The notes: generated from the sequence alone by a model not told the origin. A stretch of DNA of 64,000 nt from Candidatus Avimonas narfae (GCA_904395335.1 CAJFNR010000034.1:1-64000), one strand, 5' to 3'. Numbered from the stretch's first letter, positions 7,177-17,296 are shown. A program made the numbers and translations.

Positions 7177-8298
7177 ATGAAACGAAAACAATGGAAGCAT
7201 GGATTTTGGAAAGCCGCTGTTCTCCTCTTGGCGCTGCTGCTTTTTGCCGGGTGCTCCAGCAGCACAACCTCGGATCTCACACAGGCAGGTGAAGACGCTG
7301 TGTCATCACAAATCAACCAGGAGCTATCAGAAAAAACATCCACACTTCAAGAAGAATCCGAAGTGCGGAACGGTACCCAGGAGGATACGCTGGCCACACC
7401 GGCTGATTTCCCGGAAAGCTATAACTACGGCAGCGGTCGTTATACGGACTGGGATTATAGTGAAATGAATCGTCGTCTGCCGGAGCCGGCGGGGAACGAG
7501 ACCGTGCTAAATTCAGTTCCCGATCTCACCAAAATCCAAGCATTATATCTTTGGGAGGAAGGGAATTTCCCGGCCCAGACGGAGGTCACCAGAGGCAATT
7601 TTGACCCCGCAGATTTTCGCCCCTATCTCACCGCCATCCCTGTGCGGGAAGGGACAGAGGCAAAAGGAGCGGTGGTACTGCTAGCAGGCGGGGCTTTCCA
7701 GGCGCGGGCCAACTACACCGATACCCTGCCTACTGCCGCTCACCTGCGGGAACTGGGATATCAGACCTTTATCGTGGACTACCGCCTGCGACCCTATACC
7801 CAGGAAGAAGGCGCCTTAGATGTCGCCCAGGCTGTGCGGTTCATCCGCAAAAACGCCAAGGCCTATGGTATCGATCCCGACGATATCGCCCTCATGGGCT
7901 ATTCCGCTGGGGGGATCCAGGCTGGGGAATTTTTTCTCCATTATGATGAGGACGTCCTTCCCACAGCCCTGGACCCGGACTATGTCCCGGATGAACTGGA
8001 TGAGGTTTCCGCCCATGCTTCCGCCGCGGGCATGATCTATTCTTTTTATGGGCGGCTCAGTGTGGCCTCTATGGATGAGGAAGCGCTGCGGGCAGGAGAT
8101 CTCCCACCTACCTTTTACTGCTACGGGACAGAGGATCCCTTTTATAGCCAGTTTGAGGCCCAGTACGACTTGATGCAGGATGTGGGCGTTGCCACTAAGC
8201 GTATCGTTTTACAGGATTGGCCACACGGTTTTGGCGGCGACGGTGGCTGGGTGGAGGATTATGCCCAGTGGCTGGAACAGGTGTTTTCGCTGAGTTAA
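7177..8298 (+). CDS. Lipoprotein alpha/beta-hydrolase (acetyl-esterase-like)
   Basis: About 373 residues from ATG 7177, preceded by GGGAGG. The signal peptide ends in lipobox L-F-A-G-C26. After a Ser/Thr/Glu-rich spacer the hydrolase domain shows GAVVLLAGGAF (oxyanion hole), the DYRL block and G-Y-S-A-G-G nucleophile elbow, typical of the BD-FAE/acetyl-xylan-esterase-like group. WPHGFGG near the end supplies a likely catalytic His. It follows the other lipoprotein esterase after 23 bp, so the two are probably co-transcribed, suggesting stepwise de-esterification of an extracellular substrate. Confidence 0.72.
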   Translation: MKRKQWKHGFWKAAVLLLALLLFAGCSSSTTSDLTQAGEDAVSSQINQELSEKTSTLQEESEVRNGTQEDTLATPADFPESYNYGSGRYTDWDYSEMNRRLPEPAGNETVLNSVPDLTKIQALYLWEEGNFPAQTEVTRGNFDPADFRPYLTAIPVREGTEAKGAVVLLAGGAFQARANYTDTLPTAAHLRELGYQTFIVDYRLRPYTQEEGALDVAQAVRFIRKNAKAYGIDPDDIALMGYSAGGIQAGEFFLHYDEDVLPTALDPDYVPDELDEVSAHASAAGMIYSFYGRLSVASMDEEALRAGDLPPTFYCYGTEDPFYSQFEAQYDLMQDVGVATKRIVLQDWPHGFGGDGGWVEDYAQWLEQVFSLS

Positions 8299-8313
8299 CG
8301 GAAAGGCTTTTGA

Positions 8314-9216
<903 letters not shown>

Positions 9217-9232
9217 TGGGAGGATGTAACTG

Positions 9233-9595
9233 ATGGATGAAAAACTTTTGGAAATTTCCAAACAGTTCTGGGACGCCATGGAGCACGCGGACGAGGCGGG
9301 AATGTTGAAGTATGCCGACCCCCACTGCAATTTTGTCCACATCGGCGTCACCTGCAAGCTGGATAAGGAAATCGAGTTTTACACCAGCGGGGCCTTTCAG
9401 CCAACGGACATCACCTTCCACAACAAAACAGTGGATGTTTTCGGTTCTACCGGCGTGGTGCTCACCGACTGCGATTATACCCTGCTTTTAAACGGTCAGG
9501 AGACCACTCACCACTTTATGGTAACGGAAGTCTATAACAAAACGGCGGAAGAATGGGAGCTGGTCACCTTCTCCTTTACGGCGTTGGTCTATTAA
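9233..9595 (+). CDS. NTF2-like (SnoaL/DUF4440-type) protein
   Basis: 120 residues starting 16 bp after the reductase stop with GGGAGG upstream. An N-terminal helix (EISKQFWDAMEHADEAGMLK) is followed by alternating beta segments ending in ELVTFSFTALVY, the cone-shaped NTF2-like fold. Family members bind small hydrophobic ligands or act as isomerases/dehydratases, but no catalytic residues can be assigned here. Operon placement between two reductases suggests a role on the same substrate class. Confidence 0.6.
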   Translation: MDEKLLEISKQFWDAMEHADEAGMLKYADPHCNFVHIGVTCKLDKEIEFYTSGAFQPTDITFHNKTVDVFGSTGVVLTDCDYTLLLNGQETTHHFMVTEVYNKTAEEWELVTFSFTALVY

Positions 9596-9630
9596 GGAGA
9601 GCAGCAAGGAAAACTTTTTCGCTTCAAAAA

Positions 9631-9672
9631 CACGGAAAGCCGACAGGTGTTTATGCCTGTCGGCTTTCCGTG
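9631..9672 (+). promoter_or_regulatory. 17-bp perfect hairpin upstream of second reductase
   Basis: CACGGAAAGCCGACAGG, loop TGTTTATG, CCTGTCGGCTTTCCGTG. On the plus strand no T-run follows; instead GGAAAGGAG, the ribosome site of the next gene, starts at once. Read on the minus strand it is followed by TTTTTG. It may act as an mRNA processing/stability hairpin or partial attenuator between the two operon halves. Confidence 0.55.
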
Positions 9673-9688
9673 TGGAAAGGAGAATCTT

Positions 9689-10540
9689 ATGCGTAGTGTT
9701 ACTCTCTATAATGGGGTGAAAATGCCGATGATCGGGTATGGCACCCTGCAAATTACAGACCCTGCACAATGTGAGCAGTGTGTGGGCGATGCTCTGGCCT
9801 GCGGCTATCGTTTGATTGATACAGCAGCTGTCTATGGAAATGAACCAGCGGTAGGCGCCGCTGTGGGGCAATCCGGGATTGCGCGCAAAGAGCTGTTCAT
9901 CACTACCAAACTGTGGGTACAGGACGCGGGATATGACAGCACGCTGAAAGCCTTTGATACCTCTATAAAAAACCTGGGATTGGATTATGTGGACTTATAT
10001 TTGATTCATCAGCCCTTTGGCGATTATTACGGAGCCTGGCGAGCTATGGAACGGCTGTATGCAGAAGGGGCTGTACGAGCTATCGGGGTCAGCAACTTTT
10101 TTCCGGACCGCCTGGTGGACTTGTGCATGAACCAGGAAATAAAGCCTATGGTCAACCAAATGGAAATTCATCCCTTTTATCAGCAGATAGAGGTATTGAA
10201 GGTTATGCAGGCATATGGCGTTACACCTCAGGCCTGGGGGCCCCTGTCGGAGGCACAGAAGAACATCTTTCAATATAAAACACTGGTGAAAATATCTGAA
10301 AAGCATAAAAAAACCACCGCCCAGGTGATCCTGCGCTGGCATGATCAGCGGGGAATTCCTACCATCCCAAAGACCATCCACAAAGAACGGATGACTGAGA
10401 ACCTGAATATCTATGATTTCACGTTGAGCGAGAAGGAGATGGAGGCAATCACTGCCATGGATCTTGGACACAGCGAAATTATTGACCACCGTTGCTTTTG
10501 CACGGCCAGGCAACTGAACAGCGTAAAAATTCACGACTAA
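9689..10540 (+). CDS. Aldo/keto reductase (paralogue 2)
   Basis: 283 residues from ATG 9689, with AAAGGAG at ideal spacing. Tetrad D44, Y49, K74 and H107 are in the same register as in the gene at 8365, and long blocks are shared ([27 protein letters not shown]), so this is a tandem duplicate that has diverged. The C-terminus is slightly altered (CFCTARQLNSVKIHD), placing two extra Cys near the active-site rim. Reaction: NADPH-dependent carbonyl reduction; substrate unknown. Confidence 0.88.
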   Translation: MRSVTLYNGVKMPMIGYGTLQITDPAQCEQCVGDALACGYRLIDTAAVYGNEPAVGAAVGQSGIARKELFITTKLWVQDAGYDSTLKAFDTSIKNLGLDYVDLYLIHQPFGDYYGAWRAMERLYAEGAVRAIGVSNFFPDRLVDLCMNQEIKPMVNQMEIHPFYQQIEVLKVMQAYGVTPQAWGPLSEAQKNIFQYKTLVKISEKHKKTTAQVILRWHDQRGIPTIPKTIHKERMTENLNIYDFTLSEKEMEAITAMDLGHSEIIDHRCFCTARQLNSVKIHD

Positions 10541-10795
10541 AAAATGGCAGGGATAGAAATTGGGGTTAAATGAGATCCGCTTTTTTGAACAATTTTGTCA
10601 AAAAGTTTTTGGTGCCTGAGTCCTTGATCAATCAGGTGTTTTGAAAAAGGATATTTCAAGTGAGAACTATATTTTATGACGGCCAGGTTTGATGAAGCTA
10701 TTCATAATAACACTATCATGACGTTTTATGATCGTTCAAATTCCCTCGCTAATTTTGCCTGGCGATCTTTTTGTATCACTTTAACATATTGAAAA
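10541..10795. other. Intergenic gap after reductase 2
   Basis: No gene I can support. One short frame (ATG 10676, 38 codons, MTARFDEAIHNN...) reads protein-like but has no ribosome site and may be a transposase scrap. Confidence 0.3.
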
Positions 10796-10830
10796 GTGAA
10801 GGCCAGCGCCTTTTAAGCGCTGGCCTTCAC
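10796..10830 (-). terminator. Terminator of adhE (possibly bidirectional)
   Basis: Perfect 14-bp stem GTGAAGGCCAGCGC / GCGCTGGCCTTCAC around a 7-nt loop. On the minus strand it is followed by TTTTC, suiting adhE. Confidence 0.75.
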
Positions 10831-10899
10831 TATGCCATTTTTGAGACTTTTTCAGGCCTCCGGCGTTGCCGGAGATTTTGACTATGGCGGATCGGCGGC

Positions 10900-13518
10900 T
10901 TACTTGCCGTAATACGCCTTCAGATACATTTCCTTGATTTCGCTCATCAGCGGATAGCGCGGGTTGGCGCCGGTGCACTGGTCGTCGAAAGCTTTCTCGG
11001 TCATCTCGTCCAGGGTCTCCAGGAACTTGGCTTCATCAATGCCGTAGTCCTTGATGGACTTCTTGATACCGACCGCTTCCTTCAGTTCCTCGATCATCTT
11101 AAGCAGATTCTCGAACTTCTCTTCATCGGTCTTGCCCTTGGCGCCCAGGAATTCCGCGACTTCTACATACCGCTCCAGGGTGTGCGGATACTGGTACTGC
11201 GGGAAGGTGCCCATCTTGCGCGGCACAGGATCGGCGTTGAAGCGCATCACGTAGGTGATGAGTAGGGCGTTGGCCACGCCGTGGGGGAGATGATGGAACG
11301 CGCCCAGCTTGTGTGCCATGGAGTGGCAGACGCCCAGGAACGCATTGGCGAAAGCCATACCGGCCTCCGTGGAAGCGATGGACATTTTCTCTCTGGCCAC
11401 CGGATCGTTGGCGCCATCGTTATAGGCGCGGGGTAGGTAGGTGAAGATGGACTTGAGGGCCTTCAGCGCCAGGCCGTCGGTGAAGTCGGTGGCCATAACG
11501 GAAGCATAGGCCTCCAGCGCATGAGTCATGGCGTCGATACCAGAAGCAGAGGTCAGGCCCTTGGGCATGTTGGTCATCAAATCGGAGTCAATGATGGCCA
11601 TCTTGGGCATCAGCTCATAGTCAGCCAACGGATACTTGACACCGGTGGTCTCGTCGGTGATAACGGCGAAGGGGGTCACCTCGGAGCCGGTACCGGCGGA
11701 GGTGGGAACCGCGATGAAATACGCCTTGTCGCCCATATGCGGGAAGGTGTACACTCTCTTGCGGATGTCCATGAAGTCCATGGCCATATCCATGAAGTTG
11801 ACTTCCGGATGCTCGTACATCACCCACATGATCTTGCCGGCGTCCATGGCGGAGCCGCCGCCCACCGCGATGATGCAGTCAGGCTCGAATTCCTGCATGG
11901 CCTTGGTGCCTTCCTTGGCGCAGCCCAGCGTGGGATCGGGCGCCACATCAAAGAAGGTGGTGTGGACAATGCCCATCTCATCCAGCTTATCGGTGATGGT
12001 CTTGGTATATCCGTTTTTGTACAGGAAGGAGTCGGTGACGATGAACGCCTTTTTCTTGCCCATGACGTTCTTCAGCTCGTCCAGAGCCACCGGCAGGCAG
12101 CCCTTCTTGAAGTAAACCTTTTCAGGCGCACGGAACCACAGCATGTTCTCTCTCCTCTCGGCAACCGTCTTCACATTGAGCAGGTGCTTGACGCCCACGT
12201 TCTCGGAGACGGAGTTGCCGCCCCAGGAACCGCAGCCCAGCGTCAGGGAGGGGGCCAGCTGGAAGTTGTACAGGTCGCCGATACCGCCCTGAGAGGAGGG
12301 GGTGTTGACCAGAATACGGCAGGTCTTCATTTCCTCGGCCACACGGTCGATCTTGGCACGCTCACGGACCGCGTCCACATACAGGGAGGAGGTGTGTCCG
12401 TAGCCACCGTCCGCGATCAGGCGGGTAGCCTTGGAAACCGCCTCGTCGAAGTCCTTGGCACGGTACATGGCCAGAACAGGGGACAGCTTTTCGTGTGCAA
12501 ACTCTTCCTCCAGCTCCACGCTCTCCACCTCGCCGATGAGGATCTTGGCATCCTCCGGCACGTCAAAGCCGGCCAGCTTGGCGATGGTGTGGGGCTTCTG
12601 GCCCACGATCTTGGCGTTCAGGGCGCCGTTGATCAGGATGGTCTTGCGCACCTTGTCGGTCTCCTCGGGGCTGAGGAAGTAGCAGCCGCGGGCGGCAAAT
12701 TCTTTCTTCACCGCGTCATAGATCTTATCAAGGACGATGACCGACTGCTCGGAGGCGCAGATCATGCCGTTGTCAAAAGTCTTGGAGTGGATGATGGAGT
12801 TGACCGCCATGAGTATGTCGGCGGAATCGTCGATGATGGCCGGGGTGTTACCGGGGCCCACGCCGATAGCGGGCTTGCCGGAGGAATAGGCAGCCTTCAC
12901 CATGCCGGGGCCGCCTGTGGCCAGAATGATGTCCGCGCTGCGCATGAGCTCGTTGGTCAGTTCCAGAGAGGGGATATCGATCCAGGCGATGATGTTCTCC
13001 GGGGCGCCGGCGGCGACAGCGGCATCCAGCACCACCTTGGCAGCGGCAATGGTGCACTTCTTGGCGCGGGGGTGGGGGCTGATGATGATGCCGTTGCGGG
13101 TCTTCAGGGAGATCAGGGATTTGAAGATCGCGGTGGAGGTGGGGTTGGTGGTGGGGATGACCGCCGCCACAACACCGATGGGCTCCGCCACCTTCTTGAT
13201 GCCGAAAGCGGGATCCTCTTCCAGTACGCCGCAGGTCTTGGTGTGCTTATATTTGTTATAAATATACTCGGCCGCGTAGTGGTTCTTGATGACCTTGTCC
13301 TCCACAACGCCCATACCGGTTTCCTCCACGGCCATTTTCGCCAGCGGTATACGCTGCTGGTTGGCGGCGGTGGCGGCGGCGAGGAAGATCTTGTCGACCT
13401 GCTCCTGAGTGTAGGTGGAGAAGATCCTCTGGGCCTCGCGGACCTGCTCCATCTTGGCGATCAGGGCGTCCACGCTGTCCACAATCATGGGTTCCGTGGC
13501 CTTTTTCTTTTTTTCCAT
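10900..13518 (-). CDS. adhE: Bifunctional acetaldehyde-CoA/alcohol dehydrogenase AdhE
   Basis: About 872 residues, the normal AdhE length. The N-terminal aldehyde dehydrogenase half has the catalytic Cys in M-I-C-A-S-E-Q-S and the GPGNTPAIID segment. The C-terminal half is an iron-dependent alcohol dehydrogenase with GGGSAMDAGK, PTSAGTGSEVTPF and metal-binding His residues in HALEAY and HSMAHKLGAFHH. It converts acetyl-CoA to ethanol, regenerating NAD+ in fermentation. ATG 13518 is preferred (GGAGG at good spacing) over an upstream in-frame codon. It is monocistronic, with its own consensus promoter and Rex-type operator upstream and a terminator downstream. Confidence 0.96.
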   Translation of the reverse strand: MEKKKKATEPMIVDSVDALIAKMEQVREAQRIFSTYTQEQVDKIFLAAATAANQQRIPLAKMAVEETGMGVVEDKVIKNHYAAEYIYNKYKHTKTCGVLEEDPAFGIKKVAEPIGVVAAVIPTTNPTSTAIFKSLISLKTRNGIIISPHPRAKKCTIAAAKVVLDAAVAAGAPENIIAWIDIPSLELTNELMRSADIILATGGPGMVKAAYSSGKPAIGVGPGNTPAIIDDSADILMAVNSIIHSKTFDNGMICASEQSVIVLDKIYDAVKKEFAARGCYFLSPEETDKVRKTILINGALNAKIVGQKPHTIAKLAGFDVPEDAKILIGEVESVELEEEFAHEKLSPVLAMYRAKDFDEAVSKATRLIADGGYGHTSSLYVDAVRERAKIDRVAEEMKTCRILVNTPSSQGGIGDLYNFQLAPSLTLGCGSWGGNSVSENVGVKHLLNVKTVAERRENMLWFRAPEKVYFKKGCLPVALDELKNVMGKKKAFIVTDSFLYKNGYTKTITDKLDEMGIVHTTFFDVAPDPTLGCAKEGTKAMQEFEPDCIIAVGGGSAMDAGKIMWVMYEHPEVNFMDMAMDFMDIRKRVYTFPHMGDKAYFIAVPTSAGTGSEVTPFAVITDETTGVKYPLADYELMPKMAIIDSDLMTNMPKGLTSASGIDAMTHALEAYASVMATDFTDGLALKALKSIFTYLPRAYNDGANDPVAREKMSIASTEAGMAFANAFLGVCHSMAHKLGAFHHLPHGVANALLITYVMRFNADPVPRKMGTFPQYQYPHTLERYVEVAEFLGAKGKTDEEKFENLLKMIEELKEAVGIKKSIKDYGIDEAKFLETLDEMTEKAFDDQCTGANPRYPLMSEIKEMYLKAYYGK

Positions 13519-13570
13519 TACTGAAGTCCTCCAATCCATCCATTCTACAAGGGATGTGGTTACGCGGGGG

Positions 13571-13621
13571 TTGTTATTTTTTTAACAAAACCATTATACC
13601 TACTTGGAGGGGTCCTGTCAA
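13571..13621 (-). promoter_or_regulatory. adhE promoter with Rex-type operator
   Basis: On the minus strand TTGACA (13621-13616), 17 bp, TATAAT (13598-13593). Immediately downstream of the -10 lies the palindrome TTGTTATTTTTTTAACAA (13571-13588), matching TTGTTA-N6-TAACAA, the Rex site used in clostridia. Rex would repress adhE at low NADH/NAD+. The regulator itself is not in the window. Confidence 0.85.
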
Positions 13622-13996
13622 GTGCGGCAGATGTCCAATTATTCCTCCCTGTTTCGCCTCAAAAGTATACAGATTTACAAAACACGGTCTATAGGCAGGT
13701 TAAACAGGGAAACTGGAGAAAATTTATCCATAAAACACAAAAGGAAAGAGTCAGGGCCAGATAACGGTTCTCTTTCCTTTTGTAGTGGGATGGAAGACAC
13801 GGGGCTCCCTGATGTTTGGCGCCGGGATTGTCATGGCCGTAACCCTCATTTCAATCCTCGCGGTTTCAGGCAATGGGGTGAGCGACACTGTTCCGAGTAC
13901 CGCGGCAAGCCGGGGAGCGGCGAAAAAGGCCGTTAAGACGAGAGCGGCACCGTTGCCGCCGCTACTCCTCATCCCTTTATGTTTGTTTAGTAACAA
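13622..13996. other. Gap between adhE and the phosphotransferase
   Basis: Contains a 12-bp hairpin (AAAAGGAAAGAG 13739-13750 with CTCTTTCCTTTT 13770-13781, 19-nt loop). Short frames on both strands around 13785-14062 encode hydrophobic peptides of 70-100 residues but lack ribosome sites, so I do not call a gene. Confidence 0.35.
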
Positions 13997-14036
13997 ATAT
14001 GTCCCGGCATACCCCTGAGGGCATACCGGGACATAT
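13997..14036 (-). terminator. Terminator of the phosphotransferase gene
   Basis: ATATGTCCCGG-CATACCC, loop CTGA, GGGCATA-CCGGGACATAT, placed 10 bp after the stop of the minus-strand gene. Confidence 0.7.
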
Positions 14037-14045
14037 CCTTGTTCC

Positions 14046-14792
14046 TTATTCGTAAGCGACAACGTTCACCCACTTCATCAGCAGGTCGCGTTCTTCCGGT
14101 TTGTTTTCGGTCAGCTGGGCGGCCGCCACGATGGGGAGCCACTCCTGCACATATTTTTTCGAGGTGTTGGTGCGCTCACAGAACAGGTGGAGATATTTTT
14201 CCGCCATATCCGGATCGTGCAGGGACAGCAGCAGATAGGTGCGGCCCACATCGGCACTGGCGTTGCCCTGACGGGCCGCCACCCAGTCCACGATATAGGT
14301 GCCGTTTTCGTTGAGGATGATGTTTTCCGGCGTAAAATTCCCGTGGCAGAGCTTGGTGTGCTTGGGACGGCTGTCCAGCCGGGTGAGCAGCTCGTACTTG
14401 GTGGCATCGTCGATGCAGTCCAGGGAATTGATCTGGCGGGTCATTTTGTCTTTCAGCTTGCTCAGTTTGGGAGCCTGTTTGGAATGGATCTCGATCTGGA
14501 TATCCACCATGTCCGAGATATACTTATCTTTGTTGGCGGGATCGTCCTTCATGACCTGAGCCAGGGTTTTGCCCTCGATGCAGTCCATGTGGATGGCCCA
14601 GCGGTTGCCGATGACGGAAACCTCGTGAATAACGGGGACCCGCAGGCCGGTGGCTTCCACGCGGGAGTGAGTCAGTGCTTCATACAGGGCCATGGTTTTG
14701 GGACAGCCTTCCTTGAAGACCTTGATGGCCATATTGCCCTCTTTGTATACATCGACGGTGGCGCTGGTGGCAATGAGATTTTTCAATTCCAT
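14046..14792 (-). CDS. APH-family phosphotransferase, catalytic Asp replaced by Asn
   Basis: 248 residues in the aminoglycoside phosphotransferase/choline-kinase fold. A Lys in MAIKVF (residue 24) suits ATP binding. The Brenner motif reads C-H150-G-N152-F-T-P-E-N157, where families that phosphorylate have H-G-D; the metal-binding Asp D169 (IVDW) is kept. Loss of the catalytic base suggests a pseudokinase or a non-phosphorylating role, unless the Asn is a sequencing error. AAAGGGG lies upstream of ATG 14792. It is monocistronic. No resistance role should be assumed. Confidence 0.75.
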   Translation of the reverse strand: MELKNLIATSATVDVYKEGNMAIKVFKEGCPKTMALYEALTHSRVEATGLRVPVIHEVSVIGNRWAIHMDCIEGKTLAQVMKDDPANKDKYISDMVDIQIEIHSKQAPKLSKLKDKMTRQINSLDCIDDATKYELLTRLDSRPKHTKLCHGNFTPENIILNENGTYIVDWVAARQGNASADVGRTYLLLSLHDPDMAEKYLHLFCERTNTSKKYVQEWLPIVAAAQLTENKPEERDLLMKWVNVVAYE

Positions 14793-14956
14793 ATGATACC
14801 CCTTTCCGGTGAAAATCCCTTCCGTTTCACCGCTATGATTGTGCCGTTCCTACCTAAGGCAGGTTGGCAAGGTTTCTGGTTATATTATACAACTTTTACC
14901 GCAGTTGTAAAGAAAAATATTTGTTAATATCCTGTGAATGTCAAAAAACAGGGCTT

Positions 14957-15331
14957 TCAGGAAAGCAAGGAGGCCGTGCCGTTCCCGAGGGATACACCCA
15001 GTAGACATCCGACTGCCGTCAGCAGCACATAGAGCAGTGCCAATCCCCAGCGGCCGTCCTGTATGAATTGAAAGGTTTCCAGGCTGAAGGCGGAAAAAGT
15101 GGTAAAGCCGCCCAGCATACCGGTGGCCAGAAACAGGCGCAGCGATTCCCGCTCCGGACGGCCGGTGAACAGCCAGCCGGTGATAAACCCCATGACAAAG
15201 CATCCGGCCAGATTAACCAACAGGGTACCCCACGGCAGCGCCCCGGGAATCCTGGCTGCTGCCAGCCCCGCCAGGTAGCGCAGGGCGGCCCCCACAAACC
15301 CGCCGCACCCCACCGGCAAGACATTGGTCAA
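14957..15331 (-). CDS. crcB: CrcB/Fluc fluoride channel
   Basis: 124 residues, four membrane helices. It shows family blocks GGFVGAALRY, GTLLVNLAGCFVMGF and GMLGGFTTFSAFS, the latter lining the fluoride pore with the central Na+ site. It exports fluoride as a dual-topology dimer. TTG 15331 is chosen as start because AAAGGAGGAGG lies just upstream and it gives the canonical length; an ATG further up would add 20 unrelated residues. A single copy is present. I searched the leader for the fluoride riboswitch core and did not find it in the right orientation. Confidence 0.88.
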   Translation of the reverse strand: MTNVLPVGCGGFVGAALRYLAGLAAARIPGALPWGTLLVNLAGCFVMGFITGWLFTGRPERESLRLFLATGMLGGFTTFSAFSLETFQFIQDGRWGLALLYVLLTAVGCLLGVSLGNGTASLLS

Positions 15332-15481
15332 TATGACCTCCTCCTTTGAGATTGTTTTTTCGAGCATACCACAGGAGTCGGGCGATGGCAATCGGAGAAA
15401 AAGGGATTTCCCCTCTTTTTATTCGGGAAAAAATGCCGTATACTGAGAATAAATAAAAAGAGGAAAGGGAGGCATGGGCGT

Positions 15482-17296
15482 ATGACCACAAAATTTTGCC
15501 GGGTTCCCCTATGGGAGGCTGGCCGCACATTGGCAGCGGTGGCCCAGGGACGGGAACCCGCGGACACCGTGATCCGCGATACCCGTCTAATCAATGTGTG
15601 CACCGGAGAAATCTTGCCCCACACCGACGTAGCGATCCGCCTGGGACGCATCGCGCTGGTGGGGGATGCCGGGCACTGTATCGGGCCGGAAACCCGGGTG
15701 GTGGATGCCGGCGGCCGGTACCTGGCGCCGGGATTTTTGGACGGGCATATCCATGTGGAGTCCTCCATGCTTACCGTGCGGGAATACGCCCGAGCGGTGG
15801 TGCCGCACGGGACGGTGGGCATCTATATGGATCCTCATGAGATCGCCAATGTCCTAGGGCTGGAGGGCGTTTCCTTGATGACGGAGGAGGCGGAGGGAAC
15901 CCCTCTCAAGGTGATGGTGACCACGCCCTCCTGCGTGCCGGCCGTGCCGGGATTTGAAGATACGGGAGCTTGCCTGGAGCCGGAGGACATCGCCTCCACC
16001 ATGCCATGGGACAGCGTGGTGGGGTTGGGGGAGATGATGAACTTCCCCGGGATACTGTCGGGGGACGAGAGAACCCACCGTATCGTGGCGGAAACCCTGA
16101 AAGCGGGCAAAACCGTAACCGGACACTATTCCCTACCCGAAACGGGTGCCGGGCTCAACGCCTATGTGGCAGCGGGCATCCGTTGCTGCCACGAATCTAC
16201 CCGACCGGAGGACGCCCTGGCCAAGATGCGGCTGGGGATGTATGCCCAGCTGCGGGAGGGCTCGGCCTGGCACGATCTGCACGAGGTGGCCCGCAGCGTA
16301 ACGGAACATGAGGTGGATACCCGCTTCGCCTGTCTGGTGTCGGACGATGCCCATCCCCATACCCTGGCGGAGCAGGGGCATTTGGACCATATCCTGCGCC
16401 GGGCGGTGGAGGAAGGGATCGATGTGGTCACGGCCATCCAGATGGTGACCATCAACTGCGCCCAGTGCTTCCACATGGATGACGATCTGGGCTCCGTGAC
16501 ACCGGGGAAATGTGCGGACATGGTGCTGCTGGAGGATCTGGAGGGGCTGAAGGTACGCAAGGTATGGATCGATGGAGAACTAGCGGCGGAAGACGGCCAG
16601 ATGACGGCACCGCCGTCGCCGTCCCCGTACCGCTATCCCGACCGGGCGAAGCGCACTATGAACCTGGGCGGGCCGGTGACGGAAGAGCGCTTTGCCGTTT
16701 CCGCCGCCGGGCGCACCCAGGCGCCGGTGCGGGTGATTGAGGTGGTACCGGAGAAGGTAGGCACCTTTGAACGCCGGGCGGTGTTGACCACGGTGGACGG
16801 ACAGTTTCATGCCGATACCCAGCGGGATATTCTCAAGGCGGCGGTGCTGGAACGCCACCGGGAAACCGGAAAAACCGGTCTGGGCTTTGTCACCGGATTC
16901 GGCATCCAGGAGGGAGCCATAGCCAGCACGGTGGCCCACGACGCCCACAATCTGCTGGTGGTGGGGGCCGACGACCGGGATATGGCGGTAGCGGCCAATG
17001 CCTTGGCGGAGTGCGGCGGAGGCCTAGTGGTGGTCCGGGGGGGTGCTGTACTCTGCCGGGTAGCTCTTCCGGTGGCTGGACTGATGAACGATGAACGGAC
17101 GGCGGAAGAGATGAGCCGGGAGGTAGCGGAGCTGGGGCGGGCCTGGGAAGCCATCGGTTGCCGTATGGCGTCTCCCTTCATGACCATGGCTCTGCTGTCG
17201 CTGGCCTGCCTGCCGGAGCTGCGTCTGACCGACCGAGGGCTGGTGGACTGCCGCACCTTTCGGTTCGTGCCGCTGATTGTGGAGGAAGAGGCATGA
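15482..17296 (+). CDS. ade: Adenine deaminase
   Basis: 604 residues, close to the usual Ade length (about 580-600). It has the amidohydrolase metal motif H-I-H-V-E-S-S, the PHEIANVLG block, a GHYSLPETGAGLNAYVAAG segment, and LVSDDAHP toward the C-terminal end of the barrel. Adenine is converted to hypoxanthine and ammonia in the cytoplasm (purine salvage). It overlaps the next gene by 4 bp (ATGA), so it is translationally coupled to a nitrilase-family amidase: two ammonia-releasing enzymes in one operon. Divergent from crcB. Confidence 0.92.
   Translation: MTTKFCRVPLWEAGRTLAAVAQGREPADTVIRDTRLINVCTGEILPHTDVAIRLGRIALVGDAGHCIGPETRVVDAGGRYLAPGFLDGHIHVESSMLTVREYARAVVPHGTVGIYMDPHEIANVLGLEGVSLMTEEAEGTPLKVMVTTPSCVPAVPGFEDTGACLEPEDIASTMPWDSVVGLGEMMNFPGILSGDERTHRIVAETLKAGKTVTGHYSLPETGAGLNAYVAAGIRCCHESTRPEDALAKMRLGMYAQLREGSAWHDLHEVARSVTEHEVDTRFACLVSDDAHPHTLAEQGHLDHILRRAVEEGIDVVTAIQMVTINCAQCFHMDDDLGSVTPGKCADMVLLEDLEGLKVRKVWIDGELAAEDGQMTAPPSPSPYRYPDRAKRTMNLGGPVTEERFAVSAAGRTQAPVRVIEVVPEKVGTFERRAVLTTVDGQFHADTQRDILKAAVLERHRETGKTGLGFVTGFGIQEGAIASTVAHDAHNLLVVGADDRDMAVAANALAECGGGLVVVRGGAVLCRVALPVAGLMNDERTAEEMSREVAELGRAWEAIGCRMASPFMTMALLSLACLPELRLTDRGLVDCRTFRFVPLIVEEEA

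Noticed and set aside
11521-13524. 667-codon plus-strand frame opposite adhE
   Set aside because: Antisense shadow of adhE with repetitive composition and no ribosome site.
13751-14062. Small hydrophobic peptide genes on both strands
   Set aside because: Overlapping frames on opposite strands without ribosome sites; partly occupied by the terminator at 13997-14036.
15332-15480. GGCGATGG-like piece suggesting a fluoride riboswitch for crcB
   Set aside because: It lies on the plus strand while crcB is on the minus strand, and the other conserved pieces of the crcB motif are missing.
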